A program made the position numbers and the translations under genes. A stretch of 64,000 bases of DNA from Methylophilales bacterium (GTDB lineage Bacteria > Pseudomonadota > Gammaproteobacteria > Burkholderiales > Methylophilaceae): contig CP081940.1 in the NCBI GenBank assembly GCA_019823025.1, forward strand, positions 930,001 to 994,000, written 5' to 3'. The notes below the pieces were generated by a model. It was not told the DNA's origin. It was given only the letters and a program-made list of their open reading frames with translations, and made no database searches. The first letter of the stretch is position 1, and each line of letters opens with the position of its first letter. This document shows, one piece after another, positions 41,004-51,436 of this stretch.

Positions 41004-42227
41004 ATGAATAACAAAATTAAATTAGCGGTAGCCGGTGCGGTTTTAGCATCAGCTTCAGTTGCTAATGCAGGCATTACGTGGGACGCTGGTGATTGGACTG
41101 TAGACATGAACGGTAACGTTAATGCATTTGCAGCGATGACTAGCGCTGATGATTCAAATACAGTTAATGGTGGTCTTGCTGGAACAAAAGGTAACGACGA
41201 TGACCAAGTTGGTATCAACACAGGTCTTTTACCTTCATGGTTAGGCTTTACTGCGACTACACGTCAAAATGATATTGATACATCTGTAACAATTTCATTC
41301 CAACCTGGTGCTGGTAACACTACAGCTCTACAAGGTGGTAACTCAGCTAATGCAGCTACTGAAAACCGTCAAGCGTTCTTAACATTTGGCGATAAATCAT
41401 GGGGTTCTATTAAAGTTGGTAAAGATCTTGGTATCTTTGGTTCAACAGCGATTCTTAATGATATGACATTATTAGGTGTTGGTGCTGGTAGTGTTACTGC
41501 AGGTAACACAACAACATTAGGTCGTATCGGTACAGGTTATGTTTATGCTGACTGGATTGGTCAAATTGCATATACAACACCAAACATGAACGGCTTCCAA
41601 GCTACATTAGGTATTACACAACCGTGGACAGCTAATACAGCTTTATCTACAACTACAGTTTCATCAGGTTCATCAGGTACTAATGATGAATTTGGTTTAC
41701 AAGCTCAAGCTTCTTACTCATGGACTGGTGATTTTGCTGGTAAATTATGGGTGGGTGGCTTTTCACAAAACGTAGAAAACATTGCTGACGGCGGTACTGG
41801 TTCAAGCGATACTTCAACAGCTTTTGAAGCAGGTGTTTCGACATCTATTTACAACATTAACCTAGTGGCTTATGGCTATTCTGGTGAAGGTCTTGGTACA
41901 ACATCTTTACTAGGTGATGCTTACGATACACAAGGTAACGCACGTGATTCTGACGGTGGATATGTTCAGGCTACATACGTGATTCCAACTGGTACTAAGC
42001 TTGGTGTATCATACGGTCAATCTAATCTAGATGCTAATGCGATCGATTCTGGTGCTATACGTGGAACACTTGTTGAATCAAATGAAATGTTAACAATTGG
42101 TGCATACCATCCGTTAACTAAGCATCTAAATTTAGTTGCTGAATTTTCAAACGTTGAATCAGAAAACCACAACGGTGATTCTAATGAATCAGATACATTC
42201 GCTTTGGGTGCAATCTTATTCTTCTAG
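41004..42227 (+). CDS. Major outer-membrane porin (general porin family)
   Basis: 407-residue trimeric-porin type protein. The signal peptide MNNKIKLAVAGAVLASASV ends at NA-22, then GITWDAGDWTVDMNGNVNAF opens the barrel. Internal porin patterns are visible (ENRQAFLTFGDKSWGSIKVG, KDLGIFGSTAIL), and the C-terminus is FALGAILFF with terminal Phe for BAM recognition. A strong Shine-Dalgarno (AAGGAG, 40992-40997) precedes the ATG. Codons favour GGT, AAC, GCT and TTC far more than neighbours do, which suggests very high expression. It is followed by a perfect terminator. Confidence 0.92.
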   Translation: MNNKIKLAVAGAVLASASVANAGITWDAGDWTVDMNGNVNAFAAMTSADDSNTVNGGLAGTKGNDDDQVGINTGLLPSWLGFTATTRQNDIDTSVTISFQPGAGNTTALQGGNSANAATENRQAFLTFGDKSWGSIKVGKDLGIFGSTAILNDMTLLGVGAGSVTAGNTTTLGRIGTGYVYADWIGQIAYTTPNMNGFQATLGITQPWTANTALSTTTVSSGSSGTNDEFGLQAQASYSWTGDFAGKLWVGGFSQNVENIADGGTGSSDTSTAFEAGVSTSIYNINLVAYGYSGEGLGTTSLLGDAYDTQGNARDSDGGYVQATYVIPTGTKLGVSYGQSNLDANAIDSGAIRGTLVESNEMLTIGAYHPLTKHLNLVAEFSNVESENHNGDSNESDTFALGAILFF

Positions 42228-42254
42228 AATTTAATTCTAAAAGAACGTAATACT

Positions 42255-42284
42255 AAAAAAGGCTCCCTCGGGAGCCTTTTTTTT
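42255..42284. terminator. Bidirectional terminator between porin (+) and ntrC (-)
   Basis: AAAAAAGGCTCCC (42255-42267), short loop, GGGAGCCTTTTTT (42270-42282), extended by a T-run to 42284. It ends porin transcription 28 bases after its stop and, read on the other strand, ends ntrC transcription 14 bases after its stop. Confidence 0.92.
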
Positions 42285-42297
42285 ATAAATTAAATTT

Positions 42298-43695
42298 TTA
42301 TCTACTTAAATTAATCTCTAATTCTTTAATTTTTCTGGTAATAGTGTTCCTGCCAATCCCTAATAATTTGGCAGCTTCAACCTTTCTTCCTTTTGTATAA
42401 TGTAAAGCTTGAACAATTAATTCTTTTTCAAAATTTTTTGTGTAATCCTTAAAAATATCCACTTCACCTGTCAAAAGTATTTTTGTAACCTCTCTGCCTA
42501 AGTTTTCTTGCCAGTTTGATGAAGATTCTCCTGCAGATACAGGTTCGCTATTAAGTTCGGCAGGTAAATCACTTACATTAATAACGTTTCCTGGCGCCAT
42601 CACTGTTAGCCAATGACAAATATTTTCAAGCTGTCTCACGTTGCCTTGCCAGAATAAATTTTTAAAATATTCTATAACCTCTGGTGAAAGGGATTTTAAT
42701 TTTACATTTAATTGCTTAGCACTTTTATTCAAAAAATATTGAGAAAGAAGGGGGATATCTTCAACTCTTTCACGAAGGGGGGGGACTTTGATACGGATGA
42801 CATTCAGCCTATGAAATAAATCTTCTCTAAATTGACCTGATTTAACTAACGATTCTAAGTCTTGGTGAGTGGCTGCAATCACTCTGACATCAACAGTAAT
42901 TAATTCCTGTCCTCCCACACGATAAAATTGTCCTTCACTTAAAACACGTAAAAGTCGTGTCTGAAGATCGGTTGGCATATCACCAATCTCATCTAAGAAT
43001 AATGTTCCTTGATTTGCTTGCTCAAATTTACCTTTTCGTTGAGAATTAGCACCAGTAAATGCCCCTTTCTCAAAACCAAAAAGTTCGGCTTCTAAAAGAT
43101 CATTTGGGATAGCGGCAGTGTTAATCCCAATAAACTCGTTATTTTTTCGATGGCTATTTTTATGAATCGCTTTTGCAACCAATTCTTTTCCGGAACCAGA
43201 TTCGCCATTGAGTAATACCATAGCATTGGATTGACTTAAGCGCCCAATAGCTCTAAAAACATCCTGCATCGATTTCGCTTGGCCAATTATTTCGGGGAGA
43301 TCATCTAGTATTTCTCCGTCATCATTTTTCCTACCAATAGAATCGAGAGCTTGCTTAATAATATTGATTACTTTATTAATATCAAAAGGTTTTGCAATAT
43401 ATTCAAAGGCTCCCTTTTGAAAAGCTGTGACGGCCGTATCTAAATCAGAATAAGCTGTCATAATGATGATGGGAATTTCAGGAAATTTATTTTTTACTTT
43501 TGTTAAAAATTCTATACCAGATTCACCAGGCATTCTTATGTCACTGATAATCGCTTGAGGTTTTTCATGATTAAATTTGTTGATGGCTTCATTCGTATTG
43601 CTAAAGCATTCAAATGATATATTTGCTTTTGCAAGAGCTTTCTCAAATACCCAGCGAATTGATTTATCATCATCCAATACCCAAACCTGGCTCAT
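42298..43695 (-). CDS. ntrC: Nitrogen regulation response regulator NtrC
   Basis: 465-residue sigma-54 activator. Receiver domain with phospho-acceptor Asp52 (in IISDIRMPGESG). AAA+ domain with Walker A GESGSGKE (164-171) and the sigma-54-contacting loop GAFTGA (211-216). C-terminal Fis-type helix-turn-helix in the last 40 residues (GRKVEAAKLLGIGRNTITRK). It overlaps ntrB by 4 bases. Likely targets in this window are the sigma-54 promoter at 5509 and palindromes at 44841 and 46430. Confidence 0.96.
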   Translation of the reverse strand: MSQVWVLDDDKSIRWVFEKALAKANISFECFSNTNEAINKFNHEKPQAIISDIRMPGESGIEFLTKVKNKFPEIPIIIMTAYSDLDTAVTAFQKGAFEYIAKPFDINKVINIIKQALDSIGRKNDDGEILDDLPEIIGQAKSMQDVFRAIGRLSQSNAMVLLNGESGSGKELVAKAIHKNSHRKNNEFIGINTAAIPNDLLEAELFGFEKGAFTGANSQRKGKFEQANQGTLFLDEIGDMPTDLQTRLLRVLSEGQFYRVGGQELITVDVRVIAATHQDLESLVKSGQFREDLFHRLNVIRIKVPPLRERVEDIPLLSQYFLNKSAKQLNVKLKSLSPEVIEYFKNLFWQGNVRQLENICHWLTVMAPGNVINVSDLPAELNSEPVSAGESSSNWQENLGREVTKILLTGEVDIFKDYTKNFEKELIVQALHYTKGRKVEAAKLLGIGRNTITRKIKELEINLSR

Positions 43696-44789
43696 TTTTT
43701 CTCCTTGGTCGGCATTAAATTATTTTCGATAGGTAGAATGATAGAAAATATGGTTTTTCCAGGAACGCTATGACAGTCAATCATTCCCTGATGAAGTGAG
43801 ATTAGGTTTTGAGCTAGTGACAAACCTAATCCAGACCCATTTTCCTTACCGGTGACTAATGGAAAAAATATTTTGTCTATTAATTCATTTTTAATTCCTG
43901 GACCATTGTCAATAATATCGATTCGAATAGCAGTAGCATGTTTCTTTTTCCTGAAAACAATTTGCCTTTCTGCCCGAGTGATAAAAGATAGCTGCTTTTT
44001 GTCTTGATTTTTTAATTTCATTGCTTGCGCCCCATTTCGGGCAATATTCAAAATAGCTTGAATCAGTTTTTCCCGATCGACAATAAATTCTGGGAGACTA
44101 ACATCGTAATCTCTGATGAATTCAATATCACTTGTAAACTCAGATAATATTAAACTTCTTACCCGTTCTAGAATTTCATGAATATTAGTTTTTTTGTAAA
44201 TAGGCATTTGATGTGGCGTAAGCATTCGGTTCATTAGGTTTTGAAGTCTATCTGCTTCATTAATAATAATTTGTGTATATTCTTTAAGTGAGTCTTCATC
44301 TAATTCTTGCTCAAGAAGTTGAGCTGCACCTCTAAGTCCACCGAGGGGATTTCTAACTTCATGGGCAAGATTTCTGAGTAATTCTGTGTTTGCTTGTTGC
44401 TGAATGAACATTCTTTCTTCTCTAGCTACTTTTAATTGCTGATCCATTTGTATGAATTCAATAATAAATTCATCTCGGGAGTCAATCAAAGCTGTTACTG
44501 TCAAGCTGACACAGATTGTTTTTTTCTGATGCGTTTGAAGAAAGTACTCATGTTCCTTGTAGCTATTTTTTTGTTGTTCAACTTTTTCAAGTATGTTTTT
44601 GAAAAAATTATTAGTATCTTCGAAAAATACACTTATATTATTATTGACGGCTTGTTTAGCGCTCACCTCAAAGAGCGTCTCGGTACTAGGATTGATATAG
44701 TTAATAATTAAATCTTTATTACAAACAATAATGGCTGTGACTAATGACTCCATCCCTTCATATTTTATTTTTGTGACTTTTTTACTCAT
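43692..44789 (-). CDS. ntrB: Nitrogen regulation sensor kinase NtrB
   Basis: 365-residue soluble histidine kinase/phosphatase controlled by P-II. PAS domain in about residues 12-115; phospho-acceptor His143 in LRNLAHEVRNPLGGLRGA; ATPase motifs NIARNGAQAM (N box), DIIDNGPGIK (G1) and GSGLGLSLAQNLI (G2). No membrane segments, as expected. It follows glnA across 120 bases containing a terminator and an NtrC-like site, so it can be read through from glnA or from its own promoter. Confidence 0.95.
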   Translation of the reverse strand: MSKKVTKIKYEGMESLVTAIIVCNKDLIINYINPSTETLFEVSAKQAVNNNISVFFEDTNNFFKNILEKVEQQKNSYKEHEYFLQTHQKKTICVSLTVTALIDSRDEFIIEFIQMDQQLKVAREERMFIQQQANTELLRNLAHEVRNPLGGLRGAAQLLEQELDEDSLKEYTQIIINEADRLQNLMNRMLTPHQMPIYKKTNIHEILERVRSLILSEFTSDIEFIRDYDVSLPEFIVDREKLIQAILNIARNGAQAMKLKNQDKKQLSFITRAERQIVFRKKKHATAIRIDIIDNGPGIKNELIDKIFFPLVTGKENGSGLGLSLAQNLISLHQGMIDCHSVPGKTIFSIILPIENNLMPTKEKK

Positions 44790-44840
44790 TGTTTCATTCC
44801 CAGTCCTCTTAACTTTTAATGGGTATTTTTAAAAACTTAA

Positions 44841-44857
44841 TGCACAATAAAAGTGCA
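44841..44857. promoter_or_regulatory. NtrC-type binding palindrome upstream of ntrB
   Basis: TGCAC (44841-44845), AATAAAA, GTGCA (44853-44857): an exact TGCAC-N7-GTGCA match, the 17-base form bound by enteric NtrC. It lies 52 bases before the ntrB start and just after the glnA terminator. On the ntrB strand it reads TTGCAC and could overlap a -35 box, as for NtrC repression of ntrBC in enterics. I see no sigma-54 promoter here, so repression is more likely than activation. Confidence 0.7.
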
Positions 44858-44871
44858 AGATAATTTTGTTT

Positions 44872-44899
44872 AAAAAAAAGCGAGGCTTAGCCTCGCTTT
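44872..44899 (-). terminator. Rho-independent terminator after glnA
   Basis: On the minus strand AAAGCGAGGC, loop TAA, GCCTCGCTTT, then T-run (plus-strand 44872-44879 is A8). The 10-bp stem is perfect. It lies 11 bases after the glnA stop and separates glnA from ntrBC, allowing much more GlnA than NtrB/NtrC. Confidence 0.92.
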
Positions 44900-44909
44900 A
44901 ATTTGTTTC

Positions 44910-46319
44910 TTATAGACTGTAGTACATATCAAATTCTACAGGGTGTGGTGTCATTCTCATGCGTGTGACATCCTCCATTTTAAGTCCGATGTAACTATCG
45001 ATAAAGTCATTACTAAAGACGCCACCTCGTGTTAAGAATTCACGATCTTTGTCTAATTCACTTAAAGCCTCTTCAAGAGATGCTGCAACCTGTGGAATTT
45101 TTGCTTCCTCTTGGGCTGTTAAGTCATATAAATCTCTTGTTTCGCCATCACCAGGATGAATTTTATTTTGAATGCCATCAAGACCTGCCATCATCATTGC
45201 ACTAAATGCAAGATACGGATTAGCCATAGGGTCTGGGAATCTTACTTCGATTCTTCTTGCATTGTCTGAAGAAACATGGGGGATTCTGATTGCTGCTGAT
45301 CGATTTTTTGCTGAATAAGCGAGCATCACAGGCGCTTCAAATCCTGGTACAAGACGTTTATATGAATTAGTTGAAGGGTTTGTTATGGCATTGAGGGCTT
45401 TACCGTGTTTGATAATCCCGCCAATATAATAAAGCGCTTCATCACTTAGGTTAGCATATTTCTTTCCCGCAAAAAGGTTTTTACCTTTTTTCCAAATAGA
45501 TTGGTGGACGTGCATTCCAGTTCCATTATCGTTCAGGACTGGTTTTGGCATAAATGTTGCTGTCTTTCCATAATGATGGGCAGTGTTCATGACAACGTAT
45601 TTAAGTATTTGGGTCCAATCTGCTCTTTCTGTAAGAGATGAAAATTTAGTGCCAATCTCATTTTGACCTGAGCCAGCTACTTCATGGTGATGCACTTCAA
45701 CTGGAACACCCATTTCCTCCAATGTAAGACACATTTGAGAACGAAGGTCTTGAAGTGAGTCAACAGGCGGTACTGGAAAATACCCACCCTTAACTCTTGG
45801 TCTATGCCCTACGTTGCCACCTTCATGCTCTGTTTTGGAGTCCCACTCAGCTTCTTCAGAGCTAATTTTTACTGAAGATCCGCTCATCCCTGAATCCCAG
45901 GTAATAGAATCAAAAACAAAAAATTCAGGTTCAGGGCCAAAGTAGACCGTATCTCCAATGCCTGTTTTTTTAAGATACTGCTCAGCACGATTTGCAATTG
46001 TTCGTGGATCTCTGTCATAGCCTTTGCCATCCTCAGGATCAACTACGTTACAAGTCAGAATGAGCGTTGATTCTTCCATAAATGGATCAATATTAGCCGT
46101 ATTAGGGTCTGGGAAAAGTAACATATCTGAAGCATTAATACCTTTCCAGCCTGCAACTGAGGAACCATCAAAAGCATGTCCGTCTGTGAATTTACTCTTG
46201 TCAAATGCAGAGATTGGTACAGTCACATGCTGCTCTTTGCCCCGTGTATCCGAAAATCTTAAATCAACGAATTTAACGTTATTGCTTTTAATTTTTTTCA
46301 TTACATTAGCTACCGACAT
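44910..46319 (-). CDS. glnA: Glutamine synthetase type I
   Basis: 469-residue dodecameric enzyme joining ammonia to glutamate. Beta-Grasp domain at the start ([16 protein letters not shown]), the FDGSSVAGW active-site latch (50-58), metal ligands in [21 protein letters not shown], the ATP-binding [10 protein letters not shown], and [19 protein letters not shown]. Tyr398 in [10 protein letters not shown] matches the GlnE adenylylation site, so this is the beta subtype under covalent control. Codons are biased as in strongly expressed genes. The upstream region holds NtrC-like palindromes. Confidence 0.97.
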   Translation of the reverse strand: MSVANVMKKIKSNNVKFVDLRFSDTRGKEQHVTVPISAFDKSKFTDGHAFDGSSVAGWKGINASDMLLFPDPNTANIDPFMEESTLILTCNVVDPEDGKGYDRDPRTIANRAEQYLKKTGIGDTVYFGPEPEFFVFDSITWDSGMSGSSVKISSEEAEWDSKTEHEGGNVGHRPRVKGGYFPVPPVDSLQDLRSQMCLTLEEMGVPVEVHHHEVAGSGQNEIGTKFSSLTERADWTQILKYVVMNTAHHYGKTATFMPKPVLNDNGTGMHVHQSIWKKGKNLFAGKKYANLSDEALYYIGGIIKHGKALNAITNPSTNSYKRLVPGFEAPVMLAYSAKNRSAAIRIPHVSSDNARRIEVRFPDPMANPYLAFSAMMMAGLDGIQNKIHPGDGETRDLYDLTAQEEAKIPQVAASLEEALSELDKDREFLTRGGVFSNDFIDSYIGLKMEDVTRMRMTPHPVEFDMYYSL

Positions 46320-46378
46320 ACTATTTACTCCTTAATTAATGTTCTATTTTTTTTAATTATTACGCATTAAGTACACTT

Positions 46379-46472
46379 ATTGGTGCAATTTTACTTACTT
46401 TTATATAAAAATAAACATATTAGGTACAATTTGCACTATTTAAGTGCAAATATGTAAAAAAATTGCACCAAT
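46379..46472. promoter_or_regulatory. Cluster of NtrC-like sites upstream of glnA
   Basis: In the glnA-aroE intergenic region: a perfect palindrome TTTGCAC-TATTTAA-GTGCAAA (46430-46450, containing TGCAC-N7-GTGCA), flanked by ATTGGTGCAAT (46379-46389) and its exact reverse complement ATTGCACCAAT (46462-46472). All three contain the NtrC half-site TGCAC or GTGCA. I searched both strands for GG-N10-GC sigma-54 promoters here and found none convincing. Confidence 0.65.
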
Positions 46473-46527
46473 ATAATACAAAAATATTAATTTATGTACA
46501 TCAAGTGATACGTTTTATAATAATAAA

Positions 46528-47337
46528 ATGACCAAGTTAAATAAAAAATTTGCCGTACTCGGCCATCCAATATCACATTCTCTATCCCCTAAGATTCACC
46601 AATATTTTGCAAGTCAATTTGGCATCCATCTTGACTATCAAAGAATAGATGTGGAAAGTACGAATTTTAAAAAAACACTCATCTATTTACAACAGGAGGA
46701 TTATGAGGGACTAAATATCACATTACCACTTAAGAATTTAGCCTATGAGATTTGCGACGAATTATCCACAAGAGCTCAACAGACAAAATCAGTAAATACA
46801 ATTTCTATAAAAAACGATAAATTTTGTGGAGATACTACTGACGGCATAGGTCTCGTTACCGATCTGCTAACAAAGAATGTGACCATAGATAATAAAAAAA
46901 TATTAGTTATTGGTGCAGGTGGTGCAGCCAATGGGGTGATGTTTGATTTGATTTCGCAACACCCTCATACTATTTTCTTAACTAATAGAACTATTTCAAA
47001 ATCTCATGATATGGCAGAAAATTGGTCTTTATTAGCTAAAGATAACGATGTTTTATTAAATATCTTAAACCCCAAAGCCGACATTACTTTTGATTTGATT
47101 ATAAATGCAACCTCGTCATCTATGGGAAACGATAGTGCGATATTTCCAGAAAATTTAAATGGGTATTATTGGTACGACATGATGTATGGCAAGCAAACGC
47201 CATTTTTATTAAAGGCTGAACAAAATAAAGCAAAATTTTCTGATGGGTTAGGGATGCTAGTTGAACAAGCTGCTGCCTCTTTTAATATTTGGCATCATCA
47301 AAAACCAAATACCAAATCAATTTACCAAATCCTATAA
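46528..47337 (+). CDS. aroE: Shikimate dehydrogenase
   Basis: 269-residue NADPH enzyme reducing 3-dehydroshikimate. It has the substrate motif [16 protein letters not shown] at the start, [10 protein letters not shown] with the catalytic Lys, the fold-defining [19 protein letters not shown], and INATSSSMG near residue 193. The length is normal. It diverges from glnA and converges on uvrA with a 6-base overlap of 3' ends. Confidence 0.96.
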   Translation: MTKLNKKFAVLGHPISHSLSPKIHQYFASQFGIHLDYQRIDVESTNFKKTLIYLQQEDYEGLNITLPLKNLAYEICDELSTRAQQTKSVNTISIKNDKFCGDTTDGIGLVTDLLTKNVTIDNKKILVIGAGGAANGVMFDLISQHPHTIFLTNRTISKSHDMAENWSLLAKDNDVLLNILNPKADITFDLIINATSSSMGNDSAIFPENLNGYYWYDMMYGKQTPFLLKAEQNKAKFSDGLGMLVEQAAASFNIWHHQKPNTKSIYQIL

Positions 47338-50142
47338 GTAATCTTTTAAAAACTTTCCTGTATAACTATTTTTATTTTTGCAGATCTCACTGGGTGTTCC
47401 TTCAGCGATAATTTGACCACCACCATCCCCTCCTTCAGGCCCTAGATCAATTATCCAATCAGCAGTTTTAATCACATCTAAATTATGTTCAATGATTGCT
47501 AAGGTATTACCATTTTTTTTCAACTGATGTAGAACATTCAAAAGAAGTTGAATATCAGCAAAATGAAGACCTGTTGTGGGTTCATCTAAGATATATAAGG
47601 TTCTTCCAGTATCTCTCTTCGATAACTCCAAGGCAAGCTTGACTCTCTGTGCTTCACCTCCTGAGAGTGTGGTGGCATTTTGTCCTAGTTTTATATAACT
47701 TAACCCCACATTCAAAAGTGTCTTAAGTTTCCTTTCAATCACAGGAATAGCACTAAAAAAATCGTAAGCTTGTTCAACTGTCATAGAAAGTACATCGTGT
47801 ATATTTTTATTTTTATATTTAATTTCTAGCGTTTCTCGGTTGTAACGTTGACCTTCACAAAAATCACATTTCACATAAACGTCAGGTAAAAAATGCATTT
47901 CAACTTTTACGACTCCGTCCCCCTCACACGACTCACATCTTCCACCTTTAACGTTAAATGAAAATCTACCAGGAGCATATCCTCTAAGTTTGCTCTCAGG
48001 AACTTTTGAAAAAATATCCCGAATTGGCGTAAAGAGACCCGTATAGGTTGCTGGATTGGATCTAGGCGTTCTTCCAATAGGGCTCTGATTGACGTCTACA
48101 ACTTTGTCAAAAAAATCAATGCCTATGATTTCCTTATGAGGCCCAATCTCTAAGTTGCTCTTATAAAGATGCTTTGCGAGTGAGTGATAAAGTGTATTGT
48201 TAATTAGAGTAGATTTTCCACTCCCTGAGACACCCGTAATACATGTCATCAAACCAATAGGTAATTTAAGGTCTACATCCTTTAAATTATTTCCGCTAGC
48301 TTTTAAAATTTGAAAAAAATTGCTATTTGGTTTAGTTTTTTCTTTGGATAATTCAATTACTTTCTTACCAGATAAATATTGGCCTGTAAGTGAATCTTCA
48401 TTATTTAGAACTTCTTGGGGCGTGCCTTCTGCAATAATTTGACCTCCATGAAGTCCAGCTCCAGGACCTATATCCACAACATAATCCGCTGCCATAATGG
48501 CATCATAGTCATGCTCTACAACAATAACAGTGTTTCCTAAGTCACGTAAATCTTTAAGCGTTTTTAATAATTTGGCATTGTCCCTTTGATGCAGCCCTAT
48601 CGATGGCTCATCTAAAACATACATCACGCCTGTTAACCCACTTCCAATTTGAGAGGCTAACCTAATACGTTGTGCTTCACCGCCTGACAATGTTTCTGCT
48701 GTTCTTGAAAGGGACAAATAATCTAGGCCGACATTGATAAGAAAAAAAATTCTATTTTTAATTTCTTGAATTATTTTTTCCGCAACTTTAGCTTTAGCTC
48801 CCTTTAATTCCAGGTTTTCAAAAAAATCAAAGGCTTTTCTTAAAGCAAGCTCACAAATAAAATTAATATTCTTATCCCCAACTAAAACATGCCTAGCTTC
48901 TTCTCTCAATCTAGCTCCCTTACAAGTAGGGCAAGTGTGTACATTTAGATATTTAGCAATTTCATCTCTGACAATCCCAGATTCAGTTTCTTGGTAACGT
49001 CTCGTTAGGTTATTTAAAATTCCCTCAAAAGTATGCGATTTCGAATAAATCTTTCCTTGTTCACTAAGGTATGAAAAATTAATAACTTCTTTTTTACTCC
49101 CATACAAAACTACTGACTGTATTTCATTGGGTAGATTTTCATATGGCGTCTCTAAATCAAAATCATAATGTTTAGCTAAGCTTGAAAGAATTTGAAAATA
49201 AAATTGATTTCTTTTGTCCCATCCTTTTATTGCTCCGGCAGCTAGGGATAGTTGCGGCAAAGCCACTACTTTTTGTGGGTCAAAAAAACTTTTATGTCCT
49301 AACCCATCACAATCGGGGCATGCGCCCATCGGGTTATTAAAGGAAAAAAGTCGAGGTTCTAATTCTGGGATAGCATAGTCGCAATGGGGACATGCAAATT
49401 TGGATGAAAAAAGCCGCGTTTCTTCTGTTTCCATATCAAGCGCTAAAATCTTACCATCTGTTAATTTAAGACCTGTTTCAATAGATTCTGTAATGCGCTG
49501 TTTTATCTCTTGATTTATTTTTAACCGGTCGATGACAACATCGATTTGGTGGTTTATTTTTTTTTCTATTTCAGGCAAATTGTCTATTTCGTAGATTGTG
49601 CCATCCAATCGGACTCTTATAAATCCTTGAGCTCTAAGTTCGTTTATTAAGTCTGTATGACTCCCTTTACGATTATTTATGACAGGGGCAAGAATAATTA
49701 CTTTTGTATTTTCAGGAAGTTCTAATAATTGATCAACAATTTGGGAAATAGTCTGTGCTTCTAATTTAATATTATGTTCTGGGCAAACTGGGTCACCTGC
49801 TCTTGCAAACAAGAGCCTCAAATAATCATGAATTTCAGTTACTGTTCCCACAGTAGATCTTGGGTTATGTGAAGTCGATTTCTGTTCGATTGATATTGCG
49901 GGCGAAAGTCCCTCAATAAGGTCTACATCAGGTTTATTTAAACGGTCAAGAAACTGTCTGGCATAGGCAGATAAAGACTCGACATATCTTCTTTGTCCTT
50001 CCGCATAGAGTGTGTCAAAAGCTAGTGATGATTTTCCTGAACCAGATAAACCAGTAATCACAATCAGCTTGTTTCGAGGAAGGTTAATAGAGATATTTTT
50101 TAGGTTATGGGTTCTCGCCCCTTTTATATTTATATAATTCAT
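47332..50142 (-). CDS. uvrA: UvrABC excinuclease subunit A
   Basis: 936-residue damage-recognition ATPase of nucleotide excision repair. It has two ABC modules: Walker [15 protein letters not shown] near 32 and [14 protein letters not shown] near 637; ABC signatures [12 protein letters not shown] and [12 protein letters not shown]; and zinc fingers CPHCDY...CPDCDG and CESCEG...CDFCEG. The length is typical. I see no LexA-type box in the 76 bases upstream, so SOS control is not evident. Confidence 0.98.
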   Translation of the reverse strand: MNYINIKGARTHNLKNISINLPRNKLIVITGLSGSGKSSLAFDTLYAEGQRRYVESLSAYARQFLDRLNKPDVDLIEGLSPAISIEQKSTSHNPRSTVGTVTEIHDYLRLLFARAGDPVCPEHNIKLEAQTISQIVDQLLELPENTKVIILAPVINNRKGSHTDLINELRAQGFIRVRLDGTIYEIDNLPEIEKKINHQIDVVIDRLKINQEIKQRITESIETGLKLTDGKILALDMETEETRLFSSKFACPHCDYAIPELEPRLFSFNNPMGACPDCDGLGHKSFFDPQKVVALPQLSLAAGAIKGWDKRNQFYFQILSSLAKHYDFDLETPYENLPNEIQSVVLYGSKKEVINFSYLSEQGKIYSKSHTFEGILNNLTRRYQETESGIVRDEIAKYLNVHTCPTCKGARLREEARHVLVGDKNINFICELALRKAFDFFENLELKGAKAKVAEKIIQEIKNRIFFLINVGLDYLSLSRTAETLSGGEAQRIRLASQIGSGLTGVMYVLDEPSIGLHQRDNAKLLKTLKDLRDLGNTVIVVEHDYDAIMAADYVVDIGPGAGLHGGQIIAEGTPQEVLNNEDSLTGQYLSGKKVIELSKEKTKPNSNFFQILKASGNNLKDVDLKLPIGLMTCITGVSGSGKSTLINNTLYHSLAKHLYKSNLEIGPHKEIIGIDFFDKVVDVNQSPIGRTPRSNPATYTGLFTPIRDIFSKVPESKLRGYAPGRFSFNVKGGRCESCEGDGVVKVEMHFLPDVYVKCDFCEGQRYNRETLEIKYKNKNIHDVLSMTVEQAYDFFSAIPVIERKLKTLLNVGLSYIKLGQNATTLSGGEAQRVKLALELSKRDTGRTLYILDEPTTGLHFADIQLLLNVLHQLKKNGNTLAIIEHNLDVIKTADWIIDLGPEGGDGGGQIIAEGTPSEICKNKNSYTGKFLKDYL

Positions 50143-50218
50143 TAATTTTTATTTAATTATGCGCAACCTGATAATATAACGGATTATTTATGATTAATGT
50201 GACTCGTATTCAACTCTT

Positions 50219-51421
50219 ATGGTTCAGAAAGACAGAATGTCCCCCAATGAAATAAAAGCAAGCTCAATTTTAGCCTCTATCTATGCATTAAGAATGCTGG
50301 GTATTTTTTTAATATTACCTATTTTTTCTATTTATGCTGCAGAACTCCCAAGTCAACCATCGATCTTTCAGATAGGTTTAGCACTTGGAATTTATGGGCT
50401 TACTCAGGCAATATTTCAAATTCCTTTTGGGATGGTATCTGATGTTGTGGGGCGTAAAAAGGTCATTTATTTTGGCTTAGCACTATTCATTGTAGGCTCA
50501 TTATGTGCTGGACTAACTAATGACATTGAATTAATAATTGTAGGGCGGGCTATTCAGGGTGCTGGCGCAATTTCAGCAGTTTTAAGTGCATTGTTAGCAG
50601 ACTTAACCTCTGATGAAAGCCGAACAAAAGCAATGGGTATTGTGGGGGTATCCATCGGCCTAACCTTTGCTTTATCGCTCGTGCTAAGTCCCCTGATTAA
50701 TGAATTAATAGGGGTATCAGGCATTTTTATTTTAATGGGAGTTTTGTCTATTATTGCCATACTTGTCATTAAATTTTTTATAACTGAAGCTTCCGATAAA
50801 AAGAAAACCTCATACAACTTAAATGATTTTTTATTTATTCTAAAAAGATGGGACTTAAATCGACTTAACCTAGGTATATTTGTTTTGCACGCAACTCAGA
50901 TTGCCTTGTTTATTACAATTCCTTATTACTTAATAACAAAAGGTGGCTTGCCACTAGAAGAGCATTGGAGCATCTACCTCCCCATATTATTTTTATCATT
51001 TGTCTTTATGGTGCCTATGATTATTTTTTCACAAAGGTGGAAGCTGTCCAAACAAACATTTTTATTCTCAATCATTCTTTTATTTTTATCTCAATTTTTA
51101 TTCATTAATTATTCTAATGAAATACTTAATATAAGCTTGGCCTTATTGATTTACTTTATAGGCTTTAACTTTTTAGAGGCTTCACTTCCTAGCTTGGTGA
51201 GTAGAATTGCACCGATTGATAGAAAAGGATTTTCTTTAGGGGTGTATAATACATGTCAATCATTAGGAATGTTTTTTGGAGGCATTCTTGGAGGTTTCGC
51301 AGCTAAGAATTTTGGTTATGTAGGTGTTTTTTATTTTTGTGGAATTATAATATCGATTTGGTTTATTTTTTCTCTATCAATAAAAATGCCTGAATTAAAA
51401 AAGGGTTTAAAAAATACTTAA
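50219..51421 (+). CDS. MFS transporter (YajR-like)
   Basis: 400-residue, twelve-helix major facilitator. MFS motif A is visible in GMVSDVVGRKKV between helices 2 and 3, and the start SILASIYALRMLGIFLILPIF matches a proteobacterial family related to YajR and drug-efflux proteins (only ALRMLGIFLILPIF is strongly shared). A second half-motif appears near DRKGFSLG. It lacks the C-terminal YAM domain of E. coli YajR. The substrate is unknown. It sits between uvrA (divergent) and ssb (15 bases), a common betaproteobacterial order. Confidence 0.85.
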   Translation: MVQKDRMSPNEIKASSILASIYALRMLGIFLILPIFSIYAAELPSQPSIFQIGLALGIYGLTQAIFQIPFGMVSDVVGRKKVIYFGLALFIVGSLCAGLTNDIELIIVGRAIQGAGAISAVLSALLADLTSDESRTKAMGIVGVSIGLTFALSLVLSPLINELIGVSGIFILMGVLSIIAILVIKFFITEASDKKKTSYNLNDFLFILKRWDLNRLNLGIFVLHATQIALFITIPYYLITKGGLPLEEHWSIYLPILFLSFVFMVPMIIFSQRWKLSKQTFLFSIILLFLSQFLFINYSNEILNISLALLIYFIGFNFLEASLPSLVSRIAPIDRKGFSLGVYNTCQSLGMFFGGILGGFAAKNFGYVGVFYFCGIIISIWFIFSLSIKMPELKKGLKNT

Positions 51422-51436
51422 GGGGATAATTTAATT

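Noticed and set aside
40821..41221. Minus-strand ORFs across the porin leader and porin start
   Set aside because: They overlap the porin promoter and coding region and have no protein-like pattern.
46024..46335. 103-codon plus-strand ORF opposite glnA
   Set aside because: Antisense to the conserved N-terminal half of glnA; no family resemblance.
46320..46527. Sigma-54 promoter for glnA
   Set aside because: Searching both strands for GG-N10-GC gave no match; TAGGTACAATTTGC has only 8 bases between GG and GC.
50143..50218. LexA (SOS) box before uvrA
   Set aside because: No CTGT-N8-ACAG-like sequence is present in this gap; nor did I see one before ruvC or ruvA.
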